From positions 62,001 to 126,000 of the forward strand of contig ONEY01000001.1 of the NCBI GenBank assembly GCA_900316965.1: a stretch of DNA of 64,000 nucleotides, written 5' to 3'. This DNA comes from an uncultured Bacteroidales bacterium (GTDB lineage: Bacteria > Bacteroidota > Bacteroidia > Bacteroidales > P3). Numbering within the stretch: position 1 is the first letter of the stretch; each line of letters begins with the position of its first letter. Shown piece after piece: positions 6,817 to 16,434 of the stretch. The translations under genes and the position numbers were made by a program. Below the pieces are notes generated by a model. It was not told the origin of the DNA, searched no databases, and saw nothing but the letters and a program-made list of their open reading frames with translations.

Positions 6817-8193
6817 ATGGAACTCCCATTTGCAGAAGCGTGGAAAATAAAAATGGTTGAACCCATTAAGAAATCCACCCGCGAACAACGCGAAAAATGG
6901 CTCAATGAAGCCCACCAAAACGTATTCATGCTCAAGAGTGACTACGTCTACATCGACCTCCTCACCGACTCCGGCACCGGCGCCATGAGCGACCGTCAAT
7001 GGGCTGCTATGATGATGGGCGACGAAAGCTACGGCGGAGCACGCTCCTTCTACCACATGAAGGACACCATCACCGAACTCACCGGTTTTGATTACGTAAT
7101 CCCCACCCACCAGGGTCGCGCCGCTGAGAACGTCCTGTTCTCCTACCTCGTGAAACCTGGCAACATCATCCCCGGCAACGCTCACTTCGACACCACCAAG
7201 GGCCACATCGAAAGCCGCAAAGCCTTCGCTATCGACGTCACCGTGCCTGAGGCTTACGACACTCAGCTCGAAGTGCCTTTCAAGGGCAACGTGGACCTCG
7301 CCAAATTGGAGAAAATACTGCAGGAAAACAAGGGCAACGTCCCCTTCATGGTCCTCACAGTCACCAACAACACCGTCGGCGGTCAGCCCGTAAGCATGCA
7401 GAACATCCGCGAAACCTGCGAACTCTGCCACAAATATGGTGTCCCCGTCAACGTCGACAGCGCCCGCTTCATCGAAAACGCTTACTTCATCAAGACTCGC
7501 GAAAAAGGCTATGAGAACAAGACTCTCCGCGAAATCGCTCTCGAAATGTTCAGCTACGCCGACAGCATGACCATGAGTGCCAAGAAGGACGGTCTCGTCA
7601 ACATGGGCGGCTTCATCGCTACCAACAAGAAGGAATGGTACGAAGGCGCCAAGATGTTCTGCATCCCCTTCGAAGGTTTCCTCACCTATGGCGGTATGAA
7701 CGGCCGTGATATGGACGCCCTCGCCGTTGGTTTGAAAGAAAACATCGAGTTCGAAATGGTCGAGACCCGCATCAAACAGGTCCATTACCTCGCCGCCAAA
7801 CTCGACGAGTACGGCATCCCCTACCAGCGCCCTGCTGGCGGTCACGCCATCTTCGTCGACGCCGACAAGGTGCTCACCAACATTCCTAAAGAGGAATTCC
7901 CGGCTCAGACTCTCACCTGCGAGCTCTACCTCGAAGCTGGTATCCGCGCATGCGAAATTGGCTACGTCCTCGCCGACCGCGACCCCGTAACTCGCGAAAA
8001 CCGCTTCGGTGGCAACGACTTCGTACGCCTCTGCATTCCTCGCCGCGTTTACACCAACAACCACATGGACGTCATCGCCGCCGCCCTCAAGAATGTCTAC
8101 GACCGTCGCGACACCATCAAACGCGGTCTCGAAATCACTTGGGAAGCTGAGCTCATGCGCCACTTCACCTGCCAGTTCAAACGCCTCGGCTAA
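6817..8193 (+). CDS. tnaA: tryptophanase (tryptophan indole-lyase)
   Basis: PLP enzyme splitting tryptophan into indole, pyruvate and ammonia, a source of gut indole. It has 458 residues from the ATG at 6817; the frame is open to 6751, but those residues match nothing in the family. The PLP lysine is in the MSAKKD motif. Tryptophanase is favoured over the related tyrosine phenol-lyase by FDTTKGH (Asp where the lyase has Thr), DSARFIENAYFIK, and RHFT near the C-terminus (His where the lyase has Phe). The gene is followed at once by a terminator and has no adjacent transporter gene, so it seems monocistronic behind its long leader. Confidence 0.95.
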   Translation: MELPFAEAWKIKMVEPIKKSTREQREKWLNEAHQNVFMLKSDYVYIDLLTDSGTGAMSDRQWAAMMMGDESYGGARSFYHMKDTITELTGFDYVIPTHQGRAAENVLFSYLVKPGNIIPGNAHFDTTKGHIESRKAFAIDVTVPEAYDTQLEVPFKGNVDLAKLEKILQENKGNVPFMVLTVTNNTVGGQPVSMQNIRETCELCHKYGVPVNVDSARFIENAYFIKTREKGYENKTLREIALEMFSYADSMTMSAKKDGLVNMGGFIATNKKEWYEGAKMFCIPFEGFLTYGGMNGRDMDALAVGLKENIEFEMVETRIKQVHYLAAKLDEYGIPYQRPAGGHAIFVDADKVLTNIPKEEFPAQTLTCELYLEAGIRACEIGYVLADRDPVTRENRFGGNDFVRLCIPRRVYTNNHMDVIAAALKNVYDRRDTIKRGLEITWEAELMRHFTCQFKRLG

Positions 8194-8213
8194 TAACCCG
8201 GCTACTGACAATA

Positions 8214-8253
8214 AAAAGCAAAGGCTGCGTCGTTCGCGCAGCCTTTTGCTTTT
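8214..8253 (+). terminator. rho-independent terminator of tnaA
   Basis: Stem AAGGCTGCG (8221-8229) with 8237-8245, flanked by A and T runs that extend it. Followed by TTGCTTTT. Confidence 0.92.
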
Positions 8254-8309
8254 ACACCTTACACCTGAGAACCTTCGAAACACCTCTAACCTTTTTTAAG
8301 AAAAGAAAA

Positions 8310-8342
8310 TTGTCTCCGTTTGGTAATTTTTTCGTATCTTTG
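8310..8342 (+). promoter_or_regulatory. promoter of the M23 peptidase gene
   Basis: TTG (8310-8312) and TATCTTTG (8335-8342) 22 bases apart, 22 bases before the ATG at 8365. It lies within the upstream open frame and so argues against a start at 8320. Confidence 0.6.
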
Positions 8343-8364
8343 CATTTCAAAACTTTTGAATACA

Positions 8365-9513
8365 ATGAACAAACATAAAGCAATCATCATCTTAACTATT
8401 TCGTCACTCTTTTTTCTGCCTCTCATCTCCTTCGGACAAAACAATAACACAAAAAAAGAGGACAAAACTGTCATCAATATCGACGACCTAGACATCATCT
8501 ATTCTGAAGACAACGAAGAATACCAAGCCCCTGTCAAAGACCCCTCGACAAAAAAAGACAACGTGCCTCCAATGCTTAAGGCTCCCGAGGAAGAGGATGA
8601 CGAGGAACTCACCCAGTCTTCACAATACCTGCATCCCGAACAGATGGGCGAAGGTGTGGAAAGCGAATTCGACATACTCTATGCCAGTATGGACTATGAG
8701 GTTATCCACTACGCCAGCGACACAGAGCTTCCCAATGGGGTCCGCATTCACCTCACCGACAAGAGCAAAGGCCGCAAATTCTGTTTTCCAACCCCCGAGC
8801 ACGCCCGCCTCTCGTCTCATTTCGGTGCCCGCAAGCGCCGCTGGCACTATGGCGTGGACCTCGCGCAACCCACAGGCGAACCTATCTATGCCGCCTTCGA
8901 CGGCATTGTCCGCATATCTAAATTCAACAAATCCTACGGCAACCTCGTCGTCGTCCGCCACTTCAACGGCCTCGAGACCTACTACGCCCACCTCTCACAA
9001 CGCGACGTCAACCCAGGCGACACCATCAAAGCCGGCGCCGTTATAGGACTTTGCGGCAACACAGGACGCAGCTTCGGCAGCCACCTCCACTTCGAAATAC
9101 GCTACAAGGGCAAAGCCATGAACCCCGAATATGTAGTCGACTGCGTCAACCACAAACTCCGCAGCGACGAAATAGTCCTCAACCCCAGATATTTCGCAAA
9201 AGTAGGAAGCTCTCACTCCTCACCCTCGGAATACGAAATAGCCCGTATCAACGAATATGCCGGCACAGCAGCCAACAATGCAAGCACTGTGGCCGAAAAC
9301 CAGAAACGCGATCCTTCCAAACCTAAGCCCGCTCCCGAACAGAAAACCAAGAAAACTCAGAACAACCAAGCTAAATACTACAAGGTACGCAGCGGCGACA
9401 CTCTCAGCAAAATAGCGGCACGCAACGGCACCACGGTGAAAAAACTGTGCAAACTCAACAACATCAAGGAAACCAAAGTCCTCCAAATCGGTCAAAAACT
9501 GCGAGTAAGATAA
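8365..9513 (+). CDS. secreted M23 family peptidase with C-terminal LysM domain
   Basis: Peptidoglycan-acting endopeptidase or amidase activator of the LytM/EnvC-NlpD type. It has 382 residues from the ATG at 8365. A signal peptide ([20 protein letters not shown]) leads into an acidic linker with Asp/Glu runs (about residues 27-95). The M23 domain spans about 150-265: HYGVD gives the first His and Asp ligands, and [10 protein letters not shown] near 240 gives the HxH motif, so zinc ligands look intact and hydrolytic activity is possible. A Lys/Pro-rich linker leads to one LysM domain at the C-terminus ([20 protein letters not shown]). First gene of a plus-strand run that continues with trmD 46 bases later. 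Confidence 0.93.
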   Translation: MNKHKAIIILTISSLFFLPLISFGQNNNTKKEDKTVINIDDLDIIYSEDNEEYQAPVKDPSTKKDNVPPMLKAPEEEDDEELTQSSQYLHPEQMGEGVESEFDILYASMDYEVIHYASDTELPNGVRIHLTDKSKGRKFCFPTPEHARLSSHFGARKRRWHYGVDLAQPTGEPIYAAFDGIVRISKFNKSYGNLVVVRHFNGLETYYAHLSQRDVNPGDTIKAGAVIGLCGNTGRSFGSHLHFEIRYKGKAMNPEYVVDCVNHKLRSDEIVLNPRYFAKVGSSHSSPSEYEIARINEYAGTAANNASTVAENQKRDPSKPKPAPEQKTKKTQNNQAKYYKVRSGDTLSKIAARNGTTVKKLCKLNNIKETKVLQIGQKLRVR

Positions 9514-9559
9514 TCTTGTCTGTCCCTCTCGCCACCACCACTCATAATAATAACAACCT

Positions 9560-10249
9560 ATGCGCATCGACATTCTAACTCTGTTCCCCAACATGATGTC
9601 CATGTTCTTTGAGGAAAGCATAATGAAACGTGCTCAAAATAAAGGTCTCGTCGATGTGCATTTCCACAACCTCCACGACTATTCCCTCACTCGCTACGGC
9701 AGCGTCGACGACTATCCTTATGGCGGCAACGCCGGCATGGTCATGGCTATAGAGCCCCTCGCCAACTGCATAGAGAAACTCCAATCCGAACGGCACTACG
9801 ATGAAGTTATATACACCGCTCCTGACGGCCAGGTTTTCAATCAGCCTATGGCCAATGAGCTCTCGCTCAAAGGAAACCTCATCGTCCTATGCGGACACTA
9901 TAAAGGTGTCGACGAAAGACTGCGCGAACATTTCATCACTCGCGAAATATCCATAGGTGACTACGTCCTCACCGGTGGCGAATTAGCGGCGGCAGTAATA
10001 TGCGATGCCGTCGTACGTCTCCTCCCCGGCGTCATCGGCGACGAACAGTCGGCATTGGAAGACTCTTTCCAGGACGGCCTCCTGGCTCCCCCCGAATATA
10101 CACGTCCCCCCGAGTTCCGTGGATGGCGCGTCCCCGAAATACTGCTCAGCGGCAACCACGCCAAAATAGCTCAATGGCGCTACGACCAAGCACTCGAACG
10201 CACCCGCCAACGCCGCCCCGACCTACTCAAAAAAGACAATAAAGAATAA
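9560..10249 (+). CDS. trmD: tRNA (guanine-N1-)-methyltransferase
   Basis: Methylates G37 next to the anticodon of tRNAs reading CNN codons, using S-adenosylmethionine and preventing +1 frameshifting. The 229 residues have the full length of the family. Visible are [12 protein letters not shown] at the start, [24 protein letters not shown], and the SPOUT knot region [20 protein letters not shown] followed by LLPGVIG. The linker [22 protein letters not shown] leads to the C-terminal domain. Unlike many bacteria there is no rpsP-rimM-trmD-rplS cluster here; it sits between M23 and clpP. Confidence 0.97.
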   Translation: MRIDILTLFPNMMSMFFEESIMKRAQNKGLVDVHFHNLHDYSLTRYGSVDDYPYGGNAGMVMAIEPLANCIEKLQSERHYDEVIYTAPDGQVFNQPMANELSLKGNLIVLCGHYKGVDERLREHFITREISIGDYVLTGGELAAAVICDAVVRLLPGVIGDEQSALEDSFQDGLLAPPEYTRPPEFRGWRVPEILLSGNHAKIAQWRYDQALERTRQRRPDLLKKDNKE

Positions 10250-10268
10250 TCAATATAATCAAAAATAT

Positions 10269-10281
10269 CTAGAATATCTAG
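10269..10281. repeat. CTAG-N5-CTAG intergenic element
   Basis: CTAG at 10269 and 10278 (9-base spacing) between trmD and clpP, in an A/T-rich setting. One of a family; see the other entries. Confidence 0.8.
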
Positions 10282-10298
10282 AAATAAATCAAAAAGCA

Positions 10299-11012
10299 AT
10301 GACAGAATTCGAAAAATTTGCCACACGCCATCAGGGCATTAGCAGTACCACCTATGCCAAATATACCTCTGCCATCAACCGCAACGCTATGGCAGGCATG
10401 ATATCCGACTCTTTAACTCCTTACATCATTGAGGAACGCCAACTCAACATGACTCAGATGGACGTCTTCAGCCGCCTGATGATGGACCGCATCATCTTCC
10501 TCGGCACCGCCATCGACGACTATACCAGCAACGTCATCCAGGCTCAGCTCCTTTTCCTCGAAAGCGTCGACAACCAGAAAGACATCCAAATCTATCTCAA
10601 CTCCCCGGGAGGTAGTGTCTATGCTGGCCTTGGCATTTACGACACCATGCAATACATTCAACCCAAAATCGCCACCATCTGCACAGGACTCGCCGCCTCT
10701 ATGGCATCTGTCCTGCTTTGCGCCGGCGAAAAGGGTATGCGCTGCGCTCTTCCTCACAGCCGCGTCATGATCCACCAACCTATGGGTGGCGCCGAAGGTC
10801 AGGCATCGGATATGGAAATCACCGTACGCGAAATACAGAAACTCAAAAAAGAACTCTACGAAATCATCGCCAAACATAGTGGACAAACCTTCAAACAAGT
10901 CGAGAAAGACAGCGACCGCGACCACTGGTTCACAGCCGAGGAAGCCAAAGCTTACGGCATGATTGACGAAGTCCTCGTAAGAAAAGCCAACCAAGAACTA
11001 TCCAATCTATAA
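10299..11012 (+). CDS. clpP: ATP-dependent Clp protease proteolytic subunit
   Basis: Serine protease subunit forming the double-heptamer ClpP chamber that works with ClpX-type ATPases. It has 237 residues, longer at the N-terminus than the E. coli enzyme. Family segments are clear: YLNSPGGSVYAGLGIYDTMQ, catalytic Ser in TGLAASMASVLLCAG (near residue 133), catalytic His in HSRVMIHQPMGG (near 158) and the handle helix EIQKLKKELYEIIA. KDSDRDHWFTAEEAKAYGMID at the C-terminal side is typical. No clpX follows, as would be usual; dut does, 29 bases on. Confidence 0.96.
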   Translation: MTEFEKFATRHQGISSTTYAKYTSAINRNAMAGMISDSLTPYIIEERQLNMTQMDVFSRLMMDRIIFLGTAIDDYTSNVIQAQLLFLESVDNQKDIQIYLNSPGGSVYAGLGIYDTMQYIQPKIATICTGLAASMASVLLCAGEKGMRCALPHSRVMIHQPMGGAEGQASDMEITVREIQKLKKELYEIIAKHSGQTFKQVEKDSDRDHWFTAEEAKAYGMIDEVLVRKANQELSNL

Positions 11013-11041
11013 TAGATAGATTTTCCTGACAATCTCCCTCC

Positions 11042-11479
11042 ATGCAAGTAAAGTTCATCAATCGCAGCCATCATCAGCTGCCAAAATACGAGACAGCATT
11101 CTCCGCCGGCATGGACCTCCGCGCCTTCCTGCCCGACGGACCCATAACCCTTAAGCCCCTCGAGAGAGGTCTCATAAAGACAGGCCTCTTCATGGAGCTT
11201 CCTGCCGGCTACGAGGCCCAAGTGCGGCCTCGCAGCGGCCTGGCGCTGAAAAAGGGCATCACTGTCCTCAACAGCCCGGGAACCATTGACGCCGACTACC
11301 GCGGCGAGATATGCGTCATCCTCATCAACCTCTCTAACGAAGATTTCGTCATCAACGACGGCGAACGTATAGCTCAAATGGTTATCGCACGCCATGAACA
11401 AGCCGAAATCATAGAAGTACACGAGCTCTCTGACACTGAACGCGGCACCGGAGGTTTCGGCCACACAGGGAAAAACTAA
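11042..11479 (+). CDS. dut: dUTP diphosphatase (trimeric dUTPase)
   Basis: Hydrolyses dUTP to dUMP, keeping uracil out of DNA and feeding dTMP synthesis. It has 145 residues. All five motifs of trimeric dUTPases are visible: AGMDLRA (motif 1), [12 protein letters not shown] (motif 2), [11 protein letters not shown] (motif 3), [11 protein letters not shown] (motif 4) and [10 protein letters not shown] at the end (motif 5, the P-loop-like arm). The gene follows clpP by 29 bases. The other uracil-related gene, ung, lies about 5 kb downstream. Confidence 0.97.
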   Translation: MQVKFINRSHHQLPKYETAFSAGMDLRAFLPDGPITLKPLERGLIKTGLFMELPAGYEAQVRPRSGLALKKGITVLNSPGTIDADYRGEICVILINLSNEDFVINDGERIAQMVIARHEQAEIIEVHELSDTERGTGGFGHTGKN

Positions 11480-11533
11480 TGCGTCGAGGGGACTTACAAC
11501 TTACGAAAACAGCGACGGAAAAAGGGAAAAACA

Positions 11534-12781
11534 ATGAAACAACTGGCACAAATAGGGGCTCTCTTAGTTGCGATACTATCGCAACTACTCTTCTCTTGCT
11601 GCCATGCTCAACAGAGTCCCGCTCAAGACTCACAACCATCCCAAAACAATGCTGAAGCCTTTGAGACAGGTGCGCAACGAGTTCTCTCCGAAGAATTCGC
11701 CATCTTTGGCGACCTACGCTATGCTGTATGCGGCAACCAGTCTTCCCTCGTCGGCAACACTCACCTCGTCGACACCCTTATCGCCCGCGGTGTCAATGTT
11801 GTCAAAATTTTCTGCCCTGAGCATGGCTTCCGCGGCAACGCCGAAGCGGGCGCAACAATCAGCAACGGCAAAGATGAACGCACCGGTCTACCGATAGTAT
11901 CTCTCTACGGCAAAAACAAAAAGCCTACAGCAAACCAAATGTCCGACATCGACGGTGTCATCTTCGACCTTCAAGACGTGGGATGCCGCTTCTACACCTA
12001 CATTTCTACTCTCCACTATGTCATGGAGGCTTGCGCCGAGAATGGCAAAAGCTGCATCGTCCTCGACCGGCCCAACCCCAACTGCCACTATGTCGACGGC
12101 CCTGTGCTCGAGCCAAAATACAAGAGCTTCATCGGCATGCACCCAGTACCTGTCGTCTACGGTCTCACCATCGGCGAATATGCAAAAATGATCAACAGCG
12201 AACGATGGCTGAAAGACAGCATGCGGTGCACCCTCACCGTCGTCCCTATGCTCAACTACAACCGCGACAGCATTTACCAGCTCCCCATAGCTCCATCACC
12301 CAACCTGCAGACACCTCAATCCATAGCTCTTTATCCTTCGCTATGCCTCTTCGAAGGCACCAATATCAGCGTGGGGCGCGGCACCGAAACTCCCTTCGAA
12401 ATCATAGGCGCACCTCAATACAAGGTCTCAGACATGGAATCTCAACGTGGCGACGAACCAGGACAGCATATCTCTTTCACCCCTAAGCCTATCAAGGGGG
12501 TCAGCGAAAACCCACCCTTCAAAGGACAAAAATGCAACGGCATCGACCTCTCTCATAATAAAGTCGAGGCTTGTTTCGACCTCACCTACCTCCTTTGGAT
12601 GTACAACCACACCCCAAAGGACTCTTTCTTCAAGAAAACAAACTCCTTCGAACTCCTCGCCGGCACCGACAAGCTGCGAAAACAAATCCAGCAAGGATTC
12701 TCAGAAGAGGAGATTCGCGAATCCTGGCAACCCGCCCTCGATCGCTACAAACGCATCCGCAAAAAATATATAATGTACTAA
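11534..12781 (+). CDS. DUF1343 / NamZ-like exo-beta-N-acetylmuramidase, exported
   Basis: A 415-residue exported protein of the family (PF07075) whose studied members, such as B. subtilis NamZ, remove terminal N-acetylmuramic acid from peptidoglycan fragments. The signal peptide (QIGALLVAILSQLLFSCC) ends in a possible lipobox LFSC, so it may be a lipoprotein. Typical stretches are FCPEHGFRGNAEAG, SLYGKNKKPT, GVIFDLQDVGCRFYTYISTL, VLDRPNPN and the C-terminal FEGTNISVGRGTETPFEIIG. A linker of about 30 polar residues follows the signal. Paired functionally with the GH3 gene at 17109, it could recycle muropeptides; that link is inferred. Another name is YbbC-like. Confidence 0.9.
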   Translation: MKQLAQIGALLVAILSQLLFSCCHAQQSPAQDSQPSQNNAEAFETGAQRVLSEEFAIFGDLRYAVCGNQSSLVGNTHLVDTLIARGVNVVKIFCPEHGFRGNAEAGATISNGKDERTGLPIVSLYGKNKKPTANQMSDIDGVIFDLQDVGCRFYTYISTLHYVMEACAENGKSCIVLDRPNPNCHYVDGPVLEPKYKSFIGMHPVPVVYGLTIGEYAKMINSERWLKDSMRCTLTVVPMLNYNRDSIYQLPIAPSPNLQTPQSIALYPSLCLFEGTNISVGRGTETPFEIIGAPQYKVSDMESQRGDEPGQHISFTPKPIKGVSENPPFKGQKCNGIDLSHNKVEACFDLTYLLWMYNHTPKDSFFKKTNSFELLAGTDKLRKQIQQGFSEEEIRESWQPALDRYKRIRKKYIMY

Positions 12782-12791
12782 TCTGGTAAAT

Positions 12792-12804
12792 CTAGAATAT
12801 CTAG
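12792..12804. repeat. CTAG-N5-CTAG intergenic element
   Basis: CTAG at 12792 and 12801 between the NamZ-like gene and lpxK. The core TCTAGAATATCTAGAA is identical to that of the element before clpP. Confidence 0.85.
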
Positions 12805-12829
12805 AAAAACCAGCCCAAATATCCCTCCC

Positions 12830-13864
12830 TTGAAAGTCCTTCAGCTCATCATAGCCATCCTCTTGTTTCCCCTCTCAATCTGGTATTCCGTAGGAGTGGC
12901 GGTGCGCAACATCTTCTATAGCCTCAATATATGCAAGTCAACCCCTACCGACATCACCACCATCGGTGTCGGCAACCTGCGAATGGGCGGCACCGGCAAA
13001 ACACCTCACACTGAGTATCTCATCCGTCTCTTCAACGACATGCCCACAGCCCTGCTGAGCCGCGGCTACGGCAGAAAAACATCGGGATTCCACCTAGCCA
13101 CAGGCAACGACGACTCCTATTCTCTGGGCGATGAGCCCGCCATGATGGCACGCAAATTCCCCTCACTAACTGTGGCAGTATGCAAAGACCGACTAGAGGG
13201 TGTGGCTAACCTCGCCAAAATGGAGCACAAACCCAGTCTCATCCTCCTCGACGACGTGTTCCAACATCGCAAAATAAAACCGTCGGCAACGATACTGCTA
13301 ACAGAATATGGCGACCCCTTCTTTAACGACCACATTCTTCCCTTCGGCAACCTGCGCGAGTTCCGCAACGGCCACAAACGCGCCGACATCGTCGTCGTCA
13401 CCAAATGTCCCACGACACTAAGCGACGCCAAACGCAACGAATACCGCCAACGTCTGAAACTATCCCCAACACAAAAACTCTTCTTCTCTTATATCGACTA
13501 CAGCGCCCCTCAACCTCTTTTCCACGACAGCCCTTGGCAACCCGTCAAAGAGGTCTTGCTGCTCACTGGCATCGCTCACCCTTCTCCTCTCAAACATCAT
13601 CTCGAAAAACTCTGCACCGTAACCCATATCGCATACCCCGACCATCACAACTTCTCCGACAACGACTGCCACCATATCATCAACACTTTCAACGCTATAA
13701 AAGACACCTCTAAAGCCATAATAACCACCGAGAAAGACACCATGAGACTGCTGCGGCCCGACATACGCCAACTCCTAAACGACCTACCCATATTCTATAT
13801 CCCTATCAAGGTCTCTTTCTTCGACAATGACATTTTCGACGACACAATCAAAAAAATTTTCTAA
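12830..13864 (+). CDS. lpxK: tetraacyldisaccharide 4'-kinase
   Basis: Inner-membrane kinase that phosphorylates the lipid A disaccharide at the 4' position, so the cell makes lipopolysaccharide. It has 344 residues and a TTG start; the next in-frame ATG falls after the Walker A region, so TTG must be right. An N-terminal membrane helix (residues 4-25) is followed by the Walker A motif GNLRMGGTGKTPH (48-60). Later come SRGYGRK, the ILLDDVFQHRKI segment with the catalytic Asp pair, and the C-terminal TTEKDTMRL. Last gene of the M23-to-lpxK run. Confidence 0.95.
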   Translation: MKVLQLIIAILLFPLSIWYSVGVAVRNIFYSLNICKSTPTDITTIGVGNLRMGGTGKTPHTEYLIRLFNDMPTALLSRGYGRKTSGFHLATGNDDSYSLGDEPAMMARKFPSLTVAVCKDRLEGVANLAKMEHKPSLILLDDVFQHRKIKPSATILLTEYGDPFFNDHILPFGNLREFRNGHKRADIVVVTKCPTTLSDAKRNEYRQRLKLSPTQKLFFSYIDYSAPQPLFHDSPWQPVKEVLLLTGIAHPSPLKHHLEKLCTVTHIAYPDHHNFSDNDCHHIINTFNAIKDTSKAIITTEKDTMRLLRPDIRQLLNDLPIFYIPIKVSFFDNDIFDDTIKKIF

Positions 13865-13869
13865 TTTTG
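13862..13869 (+). promoter_or_regulatory. -7 element of lysS
   Basis: TAATTTTG matches TAnnTTTG; its first three bases are the lpxK stop codon. No good -33 element. It leaves a leader of about 100 bases before lysS. Confidence 0.5.
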
Positions 13870-13976
13870 CATTTCACAAAAAAGGCACAGCATAAATCAA
13901 CTAATTAATAATCAACTCTTCCATATACTCAACCATAATCTTAGTACAACCGAAACATCGAAAAAAACATACCATC

Positions 13977-15695
13977 ATGGCAGAACTGAGTGAACAAGAA
14001 CAAATCCGTAGAAATTCATTGAATGAGCTGAAAAAACTCGGCATAAACCCGTACCCTGCCGCGTTGTATGAAGTCAACGCGACATCGGCACAAATCCTCG
14101 AGGAATTTCCCAACGACAACACCAAATTCCAGAACATCAGCATCGCTGGCCGCATCATGAGCCGTCGTATCATGGGCGCTGCCTCTTTCGTTGAACTTCA
14201 GGACAGCTTTGGCCGCATCCAGCTCTACATAAAACGCGACGAGATTTGTCCCGACGAGGACAAGACAATGTACAACACTGTCTTCAAACGCCTCCTCGAC
14301 ATCGGCGACATCATCGGTGTCACTGGTTTTGTCTTCGTCACCCAGATGGGCGAGATTTCCATCCATGTCAAAACTCTCACCGTACTCAGCAAGAGCTTGC
14401 GCCCCCTGCCTATTGTCAAGGAGAAAGACGGCGTGGTGTACGACGCCTTCAGCGACCCAGAACTGCGCTACCGCCAACGCTATGTCGACCTCATCGTCAA
14501 TCCGCAAGTCCGCGACACCTTCGTTCAACGCGCCAAGATCGTCAACACCATGCGCAACTACTTCAACGAACGCGGCTATCTCGAGGTCGACACTCCTGTA
14601 CTGCAAAGCATACCCGGCGGCGCTGCTGCACGCCCCTTCGTGACCCACCACAACGCCCTCGACATCGACCTCTATCTCCGCATCGCCAACGAGCTATACC
14701 TCAAACGTCTCATAGTGGGCGGCTTCAAGGGCGTATACGAGTTCAGCCGCAACTTCCGCAACGAAGGCATGGACCGTACCCACAACCCCGAGTTCACCTG
14801 CATGGAGATATATGTGGCCTACAAGGACTACAACTGGATGATGACATTCACCGAGAACATGCTGGAGCGCATCGCCAAAGTCCTGCATGGCGACACCAAG
14901 GTCAACGTCTGGGGCAACGAGATAGATTTCAAGCCGCCGTTCCGCCGCGCACCTATGTGCCAACTCATCAAGGAGGAAACGGGCGTCGACGTCGCCTCTA
15001 TGAACGAGGACGAACTCCGCGAAGCCTGCAAACGCCTCGGTGTCGAAACCGACGCCACCATGGGCAAGGGTAAACTCATCGACGCCATCTTCGGCGAAAA
15101 GTGCGAGGGCAAACTCATTCAGCCTACATTCGTCACCGACTACCCCATCGAGATGTCGCCTCTATGCAAACGCCACCGCGACAACCCTGAGCTCACCGAA
15201 CGCTTCGAACTCTTCGTGTGCGGCAAGGAACTCGCCAACGCCTACTCCGAACTCAACGACCCCATCGACCAACTGGGACGCTTCCAAGAGCAGCTGCGCC
15301 TTAGCGAAAAAGGCGACGACGAGGCTATGTTTATCGATATGGACTTCGTACGCGCTCTGGAATACGGCATGCCTCCAACATCGGGCATGGGCATAGGCAT
15401 CGACCGTCTGGTAATGATGATGACGGGTGCGCAAAGCATACAAGACGTACTCCTATTCCCCCAAATGAAGCCCGAAAAGAAAGCCTCGGTGACCACCGAC
15501 GAAGAATTCGTCAAACACGGCGTCCCCGAAGTATGGGTGACAGCTCTGCGCAAAGCGGGTATCAACACCTTGGCGCAACTCAAAGAGGCCAACGTCAACA
15601 AACTCTTCAACGACCTCGGCGGACTACGAAAGAAATTGAAACTCGACGTTCCCGCCATCCAGAAAGATGAAGTTGAGAAATGGATTAACGGATAA
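13977..15695 (+). CDS. lysS: lysyl-tRNA synthetase, class II
   Basis: Charges tRNA-Lys with lysine. It has 572 residues. The N-terminal anticodon-binding OB fold covers about 50-160 ([19 protein letters not shown]). The class II core shows motif 1 around [10 protein letters not shown], motif 2 in [20 protein letters not shown] and motif 3 in [16 protein letters not shown]-terminal extension of about 65 residues after that (from TTDEEFVKH to EKWING), resembling a helix-hairpin-helix element, is longer than in E. coli and is, as I recall, usual in Bacteroidetes. It is followed by a terminator and so transcribed alone. Confidence 0.97.
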   Translation: MAELSEQEQIRRNSLNELKKLGINPYPAALYEVNATSAQILEEFPNDNTKFQNISIAGRIMSRRIMGAASFVELQDSFGRIQLYIKRDEICPDEDKTMYNTVFKRLLDIGDIIGVTGFVFVTQMGEISIHVKTLTVLSKSLRPLPIVKEKDGVVYDAFSDPELRYRQRYVDLIVNPQVRDTFVQRAKIVNTMRNYFNERGYLEVDTPVLQSIPGGAAARPFVTHHNALDIDLYLRIANELYLKRLIVGGFKGVYEFSRNFRNEGMDRTHNPEFTCMEIYVAYKDYNWMMTFTENMLERIAKVLHGDTKVNVWGNEIDFKPPFRRAPMCQLIKEETGVDVASMNEDELREACKRLGVETDATMGKGKLIDAIFGEKCEGKLIQPTFVTDYPIEMSPLCKRHRDNPELTERFELFVCGKELANAYSELNDPIDQLGRFQEQLRLSEKGDDEAMFIDMDFVRALEYGMPPTSGMGIGIDRLVMMMTGAQSIQDVLLFPQMKPEKKASVTTDEEFVKHGVPEVWVTALRKAGINTLAQLKEANVNKLFNDLGGLRKKLKLDVPAIQKDEVEKWING

Positions 15696-15703
15696 AAAAA
15701 ACT

Positions 15704-15748
15704 CGGAAGCTCTGGCTGGCAAACAAACCCCGGAGCTTCCGCTTTTTT
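15704..15748 (+). terminator. rho-independent terminator of lysS
   Basis: CGGAAGCTC (15704-15712) pairs with 15733-15741, loop about 20 bases, then CTTTTTT. The MBL gene starts only seven bases later. Confidence 0.85.
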
Positions 15749-15754
15749 CAGACC

Positions 15755-16390
15755 ATGATAAAACAATTCACTTTTAACCATTTTGGCGTCAACTGCTACG
15801 TCGTCTACGACGAAGTCTCACGCCAATGCGCCATCGTCGACCCTGGCATGGAAGCCTCCTATGAGGACGCACAACTCTACCAGTTCATCAGCAGCAAGGA
15901 GCTCTCCCCAATCATGATCCTGCTCACCCACGCTCACGTCGACCACATCTGCGGACTGCGTCAAACGGCAGAACGCTACAACCTCCCCGTCACCATGCAC
16001 TCCGATGGTGTCAAACTGCTGGGTCAAGCCGAAGCCTATGGCAGCATTATGGGCTTCTCTGTCGACAACATGAAGGACCTCAACACCGTCTTTGTCAACG
16101 ACGGCGAAAAGCTTACCATCGGCAACATCGACGTCGATTGTCTATACTGTCCCGGACATTGTCCTGGCAGCATCTGCTATTCCTCCGCCGAAGAGGAGGC
16201 CGTCATCACTGGCGACGCACTCTTCCAAGGCAGCATAGGCCGCACCGACCTTCCCGGCGGCGACTACCAAACACTGATCCTTAGCATCAAGGAGAAAATA
16301 CTTCCACTCCCCGACAACTACCTGGTACTCCCCGGCCACGGCGAACACTCGACAATAATAGACGAAAAAAAATACAACCCCTTCCTCTAG
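15755..16390 (+). CDS. MBL-fold metallo-hydrolase (glyoxalase II-like)
   Basis: A 211-residue metallo-beta-lactamase-fold hydrolase of the glyoxalase II/YcbL group, probably cytosolic. The metal motif HxHxDH is seen as THAHVDHICGL (about residues 54-64). The second His is in PGHCPGSICY, the bridging Asp in VITGDALFQGSIGRTD, and the last His in VLPGHGEHS. The substrate cannot be told; members act on hydroxyacyl-glutathione or other thioesters. The TAG stop is itself part of a CTAG-N5-CTAG element (16387-16399). The ung gene starts 44 bases on, probably in the same transcript. Confidence 0.9.
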   Translation: MIKQFTFNHFGVNCYVVYDEVSRQCAIVDPGMEASYEDAQLYQFISSKELSPIMILLTHAHVDHICGLRQTAERYNLPVTMHSDGVKLLGQAEAYGSIMGFSVDNMKDLNTVFVNDGEKLTIGNIDVDCLYCPGHCPGSICYSSAEEEAVITGDALFQGSIGRTDLPGGDYQTLILSIKEKILPLPDNYLVLPGHGEHSTIIDEKKYNPFL

Positions 16391-16417
16391 ATCATCTAGG
16401 AAATACCGAAAGCCTAG
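16387..16417. repeat. CTAG-N5-CTAG element with a third CTAG
   Basis: CTAG at 16387 and 16396 (9-base spacing), then at 16414. The first overlaps the stop codon of the MBL-fold gene. Confidence 0.8.
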
Positions 16418-16434
16418 AAAAAAAATCCCAGCCC

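Noticed and set aside
6817..8193. Tyrosine phenol-lyase instead of tryptophanase
   Set aside because: Asp in FDTTKGH, the DSARF motif and His in RHFT near the end are the tryptophanase residues; the phenol-lyase has Thr, DATR and Phe there.
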